A stretch of DNA of 64,000 bases from Geobacter sp. (GTDB lineage Bacteria; Desulfobacterota; Desulfuromonadia; Geobacterales; Pseudopelobacteraceae), in the NCBI GenBank assembly GCA_003574895.1, contig PJFB01000001.1, positions 310,001-374,000 of the forward strand. The letters are read 5' to 3'. Shown here one piece after another: positions 35,926-43,502 of this stretch; within the stretch, counting starts at the first letter, position 1, and every line of letters begins with the position of its first letter. Both the position numbers and the translations under genes were made by a program. The notes below the pieces were generated by a model. The model was not told where the DNA came from and ran no database searches. It saw nothing but the letters and a program-made list of their open reading frames with translations.

Positions 35926-36899
35926 TGGCTACCTATCTTGTGAAACGCATCCTGATCCTGATTCCGCTCATGTTCGGCATCACTCTGATCACCTTTTCGG
36001 TCATCCATCTGGCGCCGGGCGAGCCGGTGGAGATGCAAGTGGCCATGAATCCCAAGGTGACCAAGGAGGCCCGCGATCGTCTGCGCAAATTCTACGGTCT
36101 GGACAAGCCTCTGCATGTCCAATACCTGAACTGGGTCGGCAAGCTGGTGCGGCTCGACCTGGGGCGCTCCTTTTCCCCGGACAACCGGCCGGTGGTGGAC
36201 AAGATCAAGGAGCGGTTGCCCATCACACTGTCCCTCAACATCATCGCTCTGTTGCTGGAGTTCGGCCTGGCGGTGCCCATCGGCATCCTGGCCGCAACCC
36301 ATCGCGACACCTGGCTGGACAAGGGGATCACCATCTTCGTCTTCATCGGCTTTGCCGTGCCGACCTTCTGGCTGGCGCTGCTGCTGATGTACTTTTTCGG
36401 CGTCAAGCTCAACTGGCTGCCGATCTCGGGACTGCATTCCCTGGGCAGCGATTCTTTCGGTCTCGTTCACTATCTGTGGGACATGGCCAAGCATCTGTTA
36501 ATGCCGGTCTTGGTGGCCTCTTTCGGCAGTCTGGCCGGATTGTCGCGCTACATGCGCTCTTCGATGCTGAACGTCATCGGCCAGGATTACATCACCACGG
36601 CCCGGGCCAAGGGACTTTCCGAGCGGGTCGTCATCTACAAGCACGCCCTGCGCAATGCCCTGCTCCCCCTGATCACCCTGTTCGGCTTTTCTATTCCAGG
36701 GCTGATAGGCGGCAGCGTCATTTTTGAGACCATCTATGCCATCCCCGGCATGGGACAGCTCTTCTACCAAGGGGTCATGTCCCGTGACTATCCGGTGGTT
36801 ATGGGGATTCTGGTGATCGGCGCCATGCTGACTTTGATCGGCAACCTGATTGCCGATGTCAGCTATGCCCTGGCTGATCCCCGCATTCGCCACGGTTGA
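35925..36899 (+). CDS. Peptide-type ABC transporter permease, DppB-like
   Basis: A 324-residue permease with six helices. The N-terminus [21 protein letters not shown] and the cytoplasmic EAA loop [24 protein letters not shown] are the DppB/OppB pattern, ending with [12 protein letters not shown]. It forms the translocation channel with the next gene. Co-translated with the binding protein. Substrate not determined. Confidence 0.93.
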   Translation: MATYLVKRILILIPLMFGITLITFSVIHLAPGEPVEMQVAMNPKVTKEARDRLRKFYGLDKPLHVQYLNWVGKLVRLDLGRSFSPDNRPVVDKIKERLPITLSLNIIALLLEFGLAVPIGILAATHRDTWLDKGITIFVFIGFAVPTFWLALLLMYFFGVKLNWLPISGLHSLGSDSFGLVHYLWDMAKHLLMPVLVASFGSLAGLSRYMRSSMLNVIGQDYITTARAKGLSERVVIYKHALRNALLPLITLFGFSIPGLIGGSVIFETIYAIPGMGQLFYQGVMSRDYPVVMGILVIGAMLTLIGNLIADVSYALADPRIRHG

Positions 36900-36916
36900 A
36901 AAGAAAGACGATTTCT

Positions 36917-37771
36917 ATGGCATTTAAACACACATATTTCTATTCCGTATTCTGGCAACGGCTCAAGTGCAACCGGCTTGCCATGGTCGGCGGCTGGGTG
37001 GTGGCCCTGCTGTTTGTGGTTTCTCTTCTGGCACCACTGCTCGCTCCCTATGATCCCAATGGCATCAATGCCTGGCGGGTTCTGGAACCGCCTTCCTGGC
37101 AGCACTGGTTCGGCACCGATGAGTTGGGGCGCGATGTACTCAGCCGGGTGCTTTACGGAGCACGCATCTCGCTCAAGGTCGGCTTTGTGGCTGTCGGCAT
37201 TGCCGTGGCAATCGGTACGGTGGTCGGGCTTGTTTCCGGATATTACAGCGGTATCGTCGATGCGGGCCTGATGCGTGTGGTGGATATCATGCTCTGTTTC
37301 CCGGCCTTTTTCCTGATCCTGGCGGTCATCACCTTCCTGGAACCGTCAATCTGGTACATCATGATGGTGATCGGACTGACCGGCTGGATGGGGGTGGCGC
37401 GGCTGGTGCGGGCCGAGACGCTCTCCATCAGGGAGATGGATTACATCATGGCGGCCCGCTGTATCGGCTGCTCGAACATGCGGATCATCTTTCGCCATAT
37501 CCTGCCCAACACAGTTTCGCCCATACTGGTTTCAGCTACCCTGGGGATAGCCGGGGCCATCCTGACCGAATCGGCCCTGTCTTTCCTGGGCATCGGCGTG
37601 CAGCCGCCCACACCCAGTTGGGGCAATATCCTGACCTCGGGCAAGGACTACATCGAATTCGCCTGGTGGTTGTCGCTCTTTCCAGGCCTGGCCATCCTGG
37701 TTACGGTTCTGGCCTACAATCTGCTGGGGGAGGGGATCAGGGACGCGTTGGACCCGCGGGTGAAGGGTTGA
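36917..37771 (+). CDS. Peptide-type ABC transporter permease, DppC-like
   Basis: A 284-residue permease with a DppC/OppC N-terminus (FWQRLKCNRLAMVGGWVVALL), the GTDELGRDVLSRV motif and the EAA loop DYIMAARCIGCSNMRIIFRHILPN, ending with GEGIRDALDPRVKG. The chosen ATG follows AGAAAG; an in-frame TTG at 36896, overlapping dppB, is an alternative. It ends the operon at a perfect terminator. The missing DppD/F ATPases are not in the window. Confidence 0.92.
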   Translation: MAFKHTYFYSVFWQRLKCNRLAMVGGWVVALLFVVSLLAPLLAPYDPNGINAWRVLEPPSWQHWFGTDELGRDVLSRVLYGARISLKVGFVAVGIAVAIGTVVGLVSGYYSGIVDAGLMRVVDIMLCFPAFFLILAVITFLEPSIWYIMMVIGLTGWMGVARLVRAETLSIREMDYIMAARCIGCSNMRIIFRHILPNTVSPILVSATLGIAGAILTESALSFLGIGVQPPTPSWGNILTSGKDYIEFAWWLSLFPGLAILVTVLAYNLLGEGIRDALDPRVKG

Positions 37772-37797
37772 AATTCGTGGAAAGTGATGCTTATTCC

Positions 37798-37833
37798 AGG
37801 CCTCCGGGGTGTGCAACCTCGGAGGCCTTTTTG
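37798..37833 (+). terminator. Strong intrinsic terminator after the peptide transporter operon
   Basis: A perfect 9-bp stem AGGCCTCCG / CGGAGGCCT with a 13-base loop is followed by five T residues. It lies between convergent operons, 27 bases after the permease stop and just past the 3' end of the CBS gene, so it may work in both directions. Confidence 0.9.
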
Positions 37834-37840
37834 TTGCCAG

Positions 37841-38263
37841 TCACGGTGCTGGAGTACAGATCGCAATCAAGGCTTCCATCAGGTTGGTGACGGTCAGCAG
37901 CCCCACCAGTCTGTTTTCCCGGTCTGTTACGCACAGGCCGTAGAGCTTGTTGTCGTGAATTACCCTGGCTGCCTCGCAGAGCGGGGCTTCCGGGGCAATG
38001 GTGAGGGGATGGGGATTCATGGCATCCTTGACAACTGCCTTTGAAAGAACGTAGTGCACCTCCCAGGTGTCCATGGCGGAAGACTGCCCCGGCGTGAATT
38101 CCTTGATCATGCGGTCGGTGATCAGGCCGCAGAAGATGCCGTCGCACGTGACCGGCAGGCGGCGGATGTTTTTCTCCTTCATGATGTGCATGGCCTCGAT
38201 GATTGATGCGTTGTCCGCAATGGTGATCGGGCTGGGAGTCATCCAATCTTTAACGGTATGCAT
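37841..38263 (-). CDS. Tandem CBS-domain protein
   Basis: A 140-residue protein consisting of two CBS motifs: VKDWMTPSPITIADNASIIEAMHIM with RRLPVT, and VKDAMNPHPLTIAPEAPLCEAARVI with YGLCVT. Such pairs bind adenosyl ligands (AMP, ATP, SAM) and sense energy state. No effector domain is attached, so it likely acts on a partner protein. The chosen ATG at 38263 has GGAGG 6-7 bases upstream; an ATG 9 codons earlier does not. The RBS sits in a hairpin. Confidence 0.85.
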   Translation of the reverse strand: MHTVKDWMTPSPITIADNASIIEAMHIMKEKNIRRLPVTCDGIFCGLITDRMIKEFTPGQSSAMDTWEVHYVLSKAVVKDAMNPHPLTIAPEAPLCEAARVIHDNKLYGLCVTDRENRLVGLLTVTNLMEALIAICTPAP

Positions 38264-38282
38264 AAAAAACCTCCGGTTTTTT
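38264..38282 (-). promoter_or_regulatory. Hairpin sequestering the CBS gene ribosome site
   Basis: On the mRNA strand AAAAAACC-GGA-GGTTTTTT makes an 8-bp stem whose loop and arm contain the GGAGG ribosome site, ending at the ATG. It is also terminator-like (T run). Either it limits translation of the CBS gene, or it ends the liv transcript and the CBS gene is only read through. Confidence 0.5.
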
Positions 38283-38367
38283 AGTTTCATGAGTTCGACA
38301 AGTTAAATAAGTTTATGAGATCAATGAGTTTTAGGGTTTAACTCATTTAACTCAATAAGCTTTCTTA

Positions 38368-39072
38368 TCACATCCCCAAAAAAGCCTTCTTGACGTGCTC
38401 GTCGTCCAACAGGTCGGCGCCGGTGCCGGAAAGAACCACCCGCCCGGTCTCCAGCACATAAGCGCGGTGGGCGATCTTGAGGGACTGGAAAACATTCTGC
38501 TCCACCAGCAGTATGGTTACTCCCTGCCGATTGATCTCTTGGATGATCTCGAAGATGATTTTCACAAACAGCGGGGATAACCCCAGTGATGGCTCGTCCA
38601 TCAGGAGCAGTTTGGGGTTGGCCATCAGGCCCCTGGCAATGGCCAGCATCTGCTGTTCGCCGCCTGACATGGTGCCCCCCAGCTGCTTCTCGCGCTCCTT
38701 GAGACGCGGAAACATACCGAAGACCCGCTCCACATTGGCCTCCCGATCCTTCCTGGCACTCTGGATATAGGAACCCATTCGCAGGTTTTCCAGCACGGTC
38801 ATTTCCGGGAAGATCTTGCGCCCCTCGGGGACCTGCACGATGCCGCGCTCCACCACCTGGTGGGATTCCAGTCCGTGCAGATTTTGGCCGTTGAAGGTGA
38901 TCGTGCCGGAAGTGGGACGGACAAGGTGCGAGATATTCTTCAGGGTGGTGGATTTGCCGGCGCCATTGGCACCCACCACGGTGACGATCTCCCCCTCGTT
39001 GACCTGCAGGTCGATATCCCAGAGCACTTTCAGGTCGCCGTAACTGAAATTCAGTTTGTTGATTGTGAGCAT
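38368..39072 (-). CDS. livF: Branched-chain amino-acid ABC transporter ATPase LivF (second set)
   Basis: A 234-residue ABC ATPase: Walker A GANGAGKST, signature TMSGGEQQMLAIARGLM, Walker B LLLMDEPSLGLSP and H-loop LLVEQNV. It is the last gene of livK-H-M-G-F on the minus strand. About 55-60 percent similar by eye to the LivF at 491-1234, so the two operons are paralogues rather than recent duplicates. Confidence 0.95.
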   Translation of the reverse strand: MLTINKLNFSYGDLKVLWDIDLQVNEGEIVTVVGANGAGKSTTLKNISHLVRPTSGTITFNGQNLHGLESHQVVERGIVQVPEGRKIFPEMTVLENLRMGSYIQSARKDREANVERVFGMFPRLKEREKQLGGTMSGGEQQMLAIARGLMANPKLLLMDEPSLGLSPLFVKIIFEIIQEINRQGVTILLVEQNVFQSLKIAHRAYVLETGRVVLSGTGADLLDDEHVKKAFLGM

Positions 39073-39106
39073 GTAAGCCTCGATGATTTCCCAATAATGA
39101 ATAATC

Positions 39107-39820
39107 TTATTCGCTGCCCAGATAGGCTGCGACGACTTCCGGATTGTTGACGATTTCGTCCGGTGTCCCTTCGGCCAGCTTTTCCCCTGAATTCAATACC
39201 ACGATGCGGTCGGATATCCGCATGATGGCTTTCATGTCATGTTCGATAACCATCTGGGTGATTCCCAGTTTCCTGATATCGAGGATGAGTTGGATGATCT
39301 CCTCGCTCTCCGCCGGATTTAGCCCCCCCATGACCTCGTCCAGCAGCAGCAGTTTGGGCTGGGTGGCCAGGACCCTGGCAACTTCCAGCTTTTTGCGCTC
39401 ACCGATGGGCAGGCCACCAGCCAGGAAATTGCTCCGGTGTTCCAGGCGCACCACCCTGACCTGCTCCATGGCCATCTCGCGGGCCAGTTTGAGCGAATTG
39501 GTGCGGCACAGAGCGCCGACCATGACATTATCAACCACGCTCATTTTGGCCAGGGGCCGGACCTTCTGCCAGGTGCGGGCCATGCCCAGCTTGCATACCT
39601 TGTCCGGCTGGAGGCCGTTCATGCGGCGGCCGTCAAAGATGACCTCGCCCTTGGATGGGGGGTAATAGCCGGTAATGCAGTTGAACAGCGTGGTCTTGCC
39701 GGCACCGTTGGGACCGATGAGCCCCATGATCATCCCCGGATTGATCTCGAAGGAGACATCTGAATTGGCCGCCAGTCCGCCGAAAAACTTGCTGACATGC
39801 TTGATCTCCAGGATTGCCAT
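39107..39820 (-). CDS. livG: Branched-chain amino-acid ABC transporter ATPase LivG (second set)
   Basis: A 237-residue ABC ATPase with Walker A GPNGAGKTT, a LivG-type degenerate signature GLPIGERKKLEVARVLA, Walker B LLLLDEVMGGLN and H-loop MVIEHD. Walker B has Val where most have Pro (DEV for DEP), which is unusual but keeps the Asp and Glu. Its ATG shares one base with the stop of livM (TGATG). Confidence 0.95.
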   Translation of the reverse strand: MAILEIKHVSKFFGGLAANSDVSFEINPGMIMGLIGPNGAGKTTLFNCITGYYPPSKGEVIFDGRRMNGLQPDKVCKLGMARTWQKVRPLAKMSVVDNVMVGALCRTNSLKLAREMAMEQVRVVRLEHRSNFLAGGLPIGERKKLEVARVLATQPKLLLLDEVMGGLNPAESEEIIQLILDIRKLGITQMVIEHDMKAIMRISDRIVVLNSGEKLAEGTPDEIVNNPEVVAAYLGSE

Positions 39821-40980
39821 CAGGACCTCCCCAGGCGTTTTTTTGCCATGATTTTCCTGATGAAGCCGAGCACCCCTTCAGGCATGAAGAGGATAACCAA
39901 GACGACCAGGATGCCGTAGATCAGGACATGGGCATGGGAGAGGTTCTCGGTCAGGAAGTTGCCCACGGCTGAGTCCGGGTTGACCAGGCCGGAATTTACC
40001 AGGCTTTCGCCCAGGTAGTTGCTGCGCAGGATCTCGGAGAGCGGCACCAGCACCAGGGCGCCGACCACCGGACCGTAGATGGTGCCAATGCCGCCAATGA
40101 TGCTGATCAGCACGATCTGAACCGACAGATCCAGCGACAGCACGGTGGTCGGATCGATGAACTTGATGTAGATGGCGTAAAAGCTTCCTGCCAGGGATGT
40201 CAGCACCGCTGAGATGGCCAGGGCACTGTTCTTGTAGAAGGTCAGGCTGATGCCCAGGGAATGGGCCGCATCCTGGTCCTCGCGGATGGCCTGGAAGAAG
40301 TAGCCCAGTTTGGAGTTCTGCACGAGCCAGGTCACCAGGATGGTGAGCAGGACCAGGCCAAGGCCGATGTAATAGAACGGCACCTTGGTGCTGAAATCGG
40401 TGATGGTCCTGCCGCCGATGATTATGGGGGGCAAATCGGAAATCAGGATGCCCTCGGCGCCCTGGGTCAGGTCCGACAGGTTCAGGACGGAGATGCGGAC
40501 AATCTCTGCCACGGCGATGGAGGCCAGGACGAAATAGGGGCCCCGCAGCCGGAAACAGATGCTGCCGATGATCAGCGACAGCGTCAGTGCGGCCAGCATG
40601 CCCACCAGCACGCCGGTCCAGGGGTGGAGGTAGTGGGCGCTCAGCAGCAGCGCCGAGAGATGTGAGTCCTGGGCCAGATCCTTCAGTTCCAGGAGCTTGT
40701 CCTGATCGAACTGGGCCGCGTTCATCACGATCAGGGTGCCGTAGGCCCCGGCGCCGAAGTAGGCCGCATGGCCGACGGAGTACTGGCCGGTGTAGCCGCC
40801 GATGATGTTCCAGCTCTCTCCCATGATGGTACTGAGAAACAGGAGCACCATGATGTGCCGGGCATAGGGACTTTCCACAAAACCCGGGAAGGCGATCAGC
40901 AGGGCAACGATCGCGATGAAGGCGATGATCGCCAGAGGCGATGCCCCGTGCCGGTTATGAAGGATACCGGGATGATTCAT
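39820..40980 (-). CDS. livM: Branched-chain amino-acid ABC transporter permease LivM
   Basis: A 386-residue permease with about ten hydrophobic segments and the LivM centre GGYTGQYSVGHAAYFGAGAYG and the EAA-like loop FQAIREDQDAAHSLGI. The chosen ATG has GGGAGG 10 bases upstream; an ATG 6 codons earlier lies against repeat copy 3 with no RBS. It ends with a basic tail. It works with LivH as the channel. Confidence 0.94.
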   Translation of the reverse strand: MNHPGILHNRHGASPLAIIAFIAIVALLIAFPGFVESPYARHIMVLLFLSTIMGESWNIIGGYTGQYSVGHAAYFGAGAYGTLIVMNAAQFDQDKLLELKDLAQDSHLSALLLSAHYLHPWTGVLVGMLAALTLSLIIGSICFRLRGPYFVLASIAVAEIVRISVLNLSDLTQGAEGILISDLPPIIIGGRTITDFSTKVPFYYIGLGLVLLTILVTWLVQNSKLGYFFQAIREDQDAAHSLGISLTFYKNSALAISAVLTSLAGSFYAIYIKFIDPTTVLSLDLSVQIVLISIIGGIGTIYGPVVGALVLVPLSEILRSNYLGESLVNSGLVNPDSAVGNFLTENLSHAHVLIYGILVVLVILFMPEGVLGFIRKIMAKKRLGRS

Positions 40981-41000
40981 GAACTGACGGCCTCCCATTT

Positions 41001-41076
41001 AGTAAGTTAGAAGATGTTTTCGGCGCTTTTCTGGCAGAAAATATCTTCGTTAACGCACTTATTTATCAGGGCTAGG
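41001..41076 (+). repeat. Intercistronic repeat, copy 3
   Basis: A diverged member of the family at 25922-26002: it begins TTAGTAAGTTA, has core TTTTCGGCGC-TTTT-CTGGCAGAAAA, then ATCTTCGTTAACGCACTTAT and ends ATCAGGGCTAGG. The CTAGG at its right edge supplies the TAG stop codon of livH. It lies between livH and livM, in the opposite orientation to transcription. Confidence 0.88.
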
Positions 41077-41938
41077 TTCTTGACGTGCCCATCAGGCCGG
41101 AGGGCTTGATGAGCAGCACCAGCAGGAATATGGTGAACACCACCACGTCTTTCCAGTCGGACGAGATGTAGGCGGCCCCCATGGATTCAACCACACCGAT
41201 GATCACCCCGCCCAGCGTGGCGCCGACGATACTCCCCATGCCGCCCAGCACCGTGATGACGAACGCCTTGAGGGTAAAGGCGCTGCCCACCTGGGGAAAG
41301 ATATAGTAAGTCGGCGAAATCAGGGCACCGGCAGTGCCTGCCATGGCGGAGCCGATGCCGAAGGCCAGCACGGACATGCGCTTGACATTGATCCCCATCA
41401 ACTGTGCGGCCTCGCGGTCCTGGGCCGTGGCGCGGATGGCCTGTCCGGTGTCGGTCCGCATCAGGAACCAGTAAAGGATGGCGGTGATGGCGACCGTGAT
41501 CAGAAATGAAATCGCCAGGGGTTTTGATATGGACAATCCTGCCAGACGGTAGCTAGATGACGAGTACGAGGTGGTCAGGATCTTGTAGTCGGAGGTAAAG
41601 GCCAGCATGGCGCTGTTGCTCATGATGAGCCCCAGCCCGATAGTGAGCAGGATCTGGTTCTGGGGCAGGGACCCCAGGATCCGGTTGATGAACAGCTTCT
41701 GCATGATGCCGCCGAAGATGAACATCATCGGTATGGTGATCAGCACGGAGACAAAGGGATCAATGCCAAACAGGGTGAAGAGAAAATAGGTCATGTACAT
41801 GCCGACCATCATGATGTCGCCATGGGCGAAATTGATTACGCGCATGACGCCGAAGATGATGGTCAGGCCGATGCCGATCAGGGCGTAGACGCCGCCGATC
41901 AGGATGCCGCTGATAAGGGATTGCAGGAAGAGGATCAT
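41072..41938 (-). CDS. livH: Branched-chain amino-acid ABC transporter permease LivH
   Basis: A 288-residue permease with about eight helices and the LivH markers LISGILIGGVYALIGIGLTI at the N-terminus, VINFAHGDIMMVGMY and the loop IRATAQDREAAQLMGIN. Its stop codon lies in the edge of repeat copy 3, about 90 bases before livM. Transcription likely continues from livK past a partial terminator. Confidence 0.95.
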   Translation of the reverse strand: MILFLQSLISGILIGGVYALIGIGLTIIFGVMRVINFAHGDIMMVGMYMTYFLFTLFGIDPFVSVLITIPMMFIFGGIMQKLFINRILGSLPQNQILLTIGLGLIMSNSAMLAFTSDYKILTTSYSSSSYRLAGLSISKPLAISFLITVAITAILYWFLMRTDTGQAIRATAQDREAAQLMGINVKRMSVLAFGIGSAMAGTAGALISPTYYIFPQVGSAFTLKAFVITVLGGMGSIVGATLGGVIIGVVESMGAAYISSDWKDVVVFTIFLLVLLIKPSGLMGTSRT

Positions 41939-41996
41939 TGGGGGTCTCCCTAGTTCTACTTTGTGTTACAAATATTTATACCGTTTATCTACCTGG

Positions 41997-42018
41997 GGGC
42001 GAAGCTAGAGCTTCGCCC
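41997..42018 (+). terminator. Hairpin between livK and livH (T run on plus strand)
   Basis: The arms GGGCGAAGC and GCTTCGCCC form a perfect 9-bp stem with a 4-base loop and TTTT following on the plus strand. It lies downstream of the livK attenuator; on the liv mRNA the T run is absent, so it may simply protect the livK 3' end. Confidence 0.5.
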
Positions 42019-42074
42019 TTTTGCCAACTTGGTTTTGCCCTACGGTCAAATTGGTAGTTTCCGAGTCCCTCAGA

Positions 42075-42104
42075 TAAAAAACGGGGCGATACAAGACCGC
42101 CCCG
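42075..42104 (-). terminator. Attenuating terminator after livK
   Basis: On the minus strand a CGGGGCG / CGCCCCG stem is followed by six T residues, 17 bases after the livK stop. A leaky terminator here would give more binding protein than permease, a common plan in liv operons. Confidence 0.8.
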
Positions 42105-42120
42105 CAGGTTTAAGCATCAG

Positions 42121-43272
42121 CTACCACTTGAAGGGGTAGATCGGCTTCTTGGTGGCGAACTTGGCCGGATACACAGTCTCGTACAGGCCGTTCTGGACCT
42201 GCTGGACCAGCATCTGGTGGTTGTTCTGGTTGGTGTAGCCGGCATAATCGGCGAACTTGACCTCGCCCATGATACCGTTCCAGTGCCCCGACTTGAGGCC
42301 GGCCCTGGTTTTTTCACGATCGCCGTGGTTCTTTACGGCTGTCTCGGCCATGATCATCATGGCTTCATAGGCGCAGGCGGCGTGATAGGAAGGCTCTTTG
42401 CCGAATTTGGCTTTATAGCGGTTGTAGAAGTTGCGGGCCCCGGGCCAGTTGACGTCCTCGGTCCACTGGGTGCTGGAGAATACCAGGTTGGAGATCTTTT
42501 TCTGGGCCAGGAACTGGGCGGTGGTAAAACCGGCACCGGCGCCCAGGAAGGCCTTTGGAGTCAGGCCGATCTCCCGTGACTGGCGCATGAGGGTAATGGC
42601 ATCGACTTCGTAGGAGACCATGAAGACCAGGTCAGGATTAAGGGTCTTGATCTTGGTCAGGGTGGAACGAAAATCAGGTGCGCCTTTCTGGTATTTTTCG
42701 TTGGCGACTTCCCTGATGCCCAGCTTCTTGGCATATTCCTGGGCTGTCTTTACTGTCGAGATGCCGAAGTCGGTATTGGCGTACACGTAGGCAATGGTTT
42801 TAGGCTTGTCCAGGCTCATGATTACGTCCATAAGGACCGATGAGTAGACATCGGCCGGTGCGTTGAGCCGGAAGACGAACTGGTGCCCCTTGCGGGTGAT
42901 CTCTTCCTTTGCCGCGGCCGGGATCAATTGAGGAACCTTGTACCTGTCTGCCTGACTGGCAACGGCGTTGGCACAGGCCGAGGTATAGGGACCGACCACG
43001 CCGGCCACGTTGTCGCGGGTGGCCAGTTTTTCAAAGGCAGAAAGCGCCTTTTCCGGTTTTCCGGTATCGTCTTCCTTGATCAGCTCCACATCGACCCCTG
43101 TTTTCTTGAGATCCTCAAGGGCCAGGGTGACGCCGTTGGTCAGGTTTTCACCGATCGGCGCCTCGGCACCTGTGATGGTGTTGATAAAACCGATTTTGAC
43201 CTTTGCCGCCAGGGAAGTTCCTGGAATGGCAAGTGCCAGGGCCAGTGCAACTGCTCCGATTCGACTAAACAT
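42121..43272 (-). CDS. livK: Branched-chain amino-acid ABC transporter substrate-binding protein LivK
   Basis: A 383-residue periplasmic binding protein. The chosen ATG has AAGGAGGT 6 bases upstream; the signal peptide is MFSRIGAVALALALAIPGTSLAA. The family segment VKIGFINTITGAEAPIGENL and the region GVVGPYTSACANA define Peripla_BP_6. It captures leucine/isoleucine/valine or a related amino acid. Its promoter is a -24/-12 element about 50-75 bases upstream, and the adjacent gene is a sigma-54 activator. Confidence 0.93.
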   Translation of the reverse strand: MFSRIGAVALALALAIPGTSLAAKVKIGFINTITGAEAPIGENLTNGVTLALEDLKKTGVDVELIKEDDTGKPEKALSAFEKLATRDNVAGVVGPYTSACANAVASQADRYKVPQLIPAAAKEEITRKGHQFVFRLNAPADVYSSVLMDVIMSLDKPKTIAYVYANTDFGISTVKTAQEYAKKLGIREVANEKYQKGAPDFRSTLTKIKTLNPDLVFMVSYEVDAITLMRQSREIGLTPKAFLGAGAGFTTAQFLAQKKISNLVFSSTQWTEDVNWPGARNFYNRYKAKFGKEPSYHAACAYEAMMIMAETAVKNHGDREKTRAGLKSGHWNGIMGEVKFADYAGYTNQNNHQMLVQQVQNGLYETVYPAKFATKKPIYPFKW

Positions 43273-43333
43273 GCTCGACCTCCTTGTCTTGGTGTTTTGC
43301 TGCACGACAGTAAATTGTGAGATGCTGTTTTAT

Positions 43334-43350
43334 TGCAATAGGGGTGCCAC
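43334..43350 (-). promoter_or_regulatory. Sigma-54 promoter for the livKHMGF operon
   Basis: On the minus strand the sequence TGGCAC-CCCTA-TTGC is an almost perfect -24/-12 element, with GG and GC ten bases apart. Start of transcription is expected near 43323, 50 bases before the livK ATG. It lies between livK and the sigma-54 activator gene. Confidence 0.9.
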
Positions 43351-43364
43351 GCAACTATTGTATC

Positions 43365-43382
43365 GTAATTTACCGGAATTAC
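43365..43382. promoter_or_regulatory. Inverted repeat upstream of the liv sigma-54 promoter
   Basis: The perfect arms GTAATT and AATTAC flank TACCGG. It lies 16 bases behind the -24 box, closer than classical enhancer sites but able to bind a dimer. A second small inverted repeat GGCGG/CCGCC is at 43435-43448. These are the visible candidates for the response regulator's site. Confidence 0.45.
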
Positions 43383-43502
43383 AGAAACGGGCTGGAAATT
43401 TATTATTTGGTTGCCGGGATGTACAGGCTTGGATGGCGGAAAACCGCCAGTTGGTGGCGGATAATCGGCACATATATTCATGTCGGGAGCGCGGTGAGGG
43501 AT

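Noticed and set aside
35846-36727. Plus-strand frame of 293 codons overlapping dppB
   Set aside because: Shifted reading of the permease; rich in Arg, Pro and Gly with no family match, whereas the other frame encodes a clear DppB.
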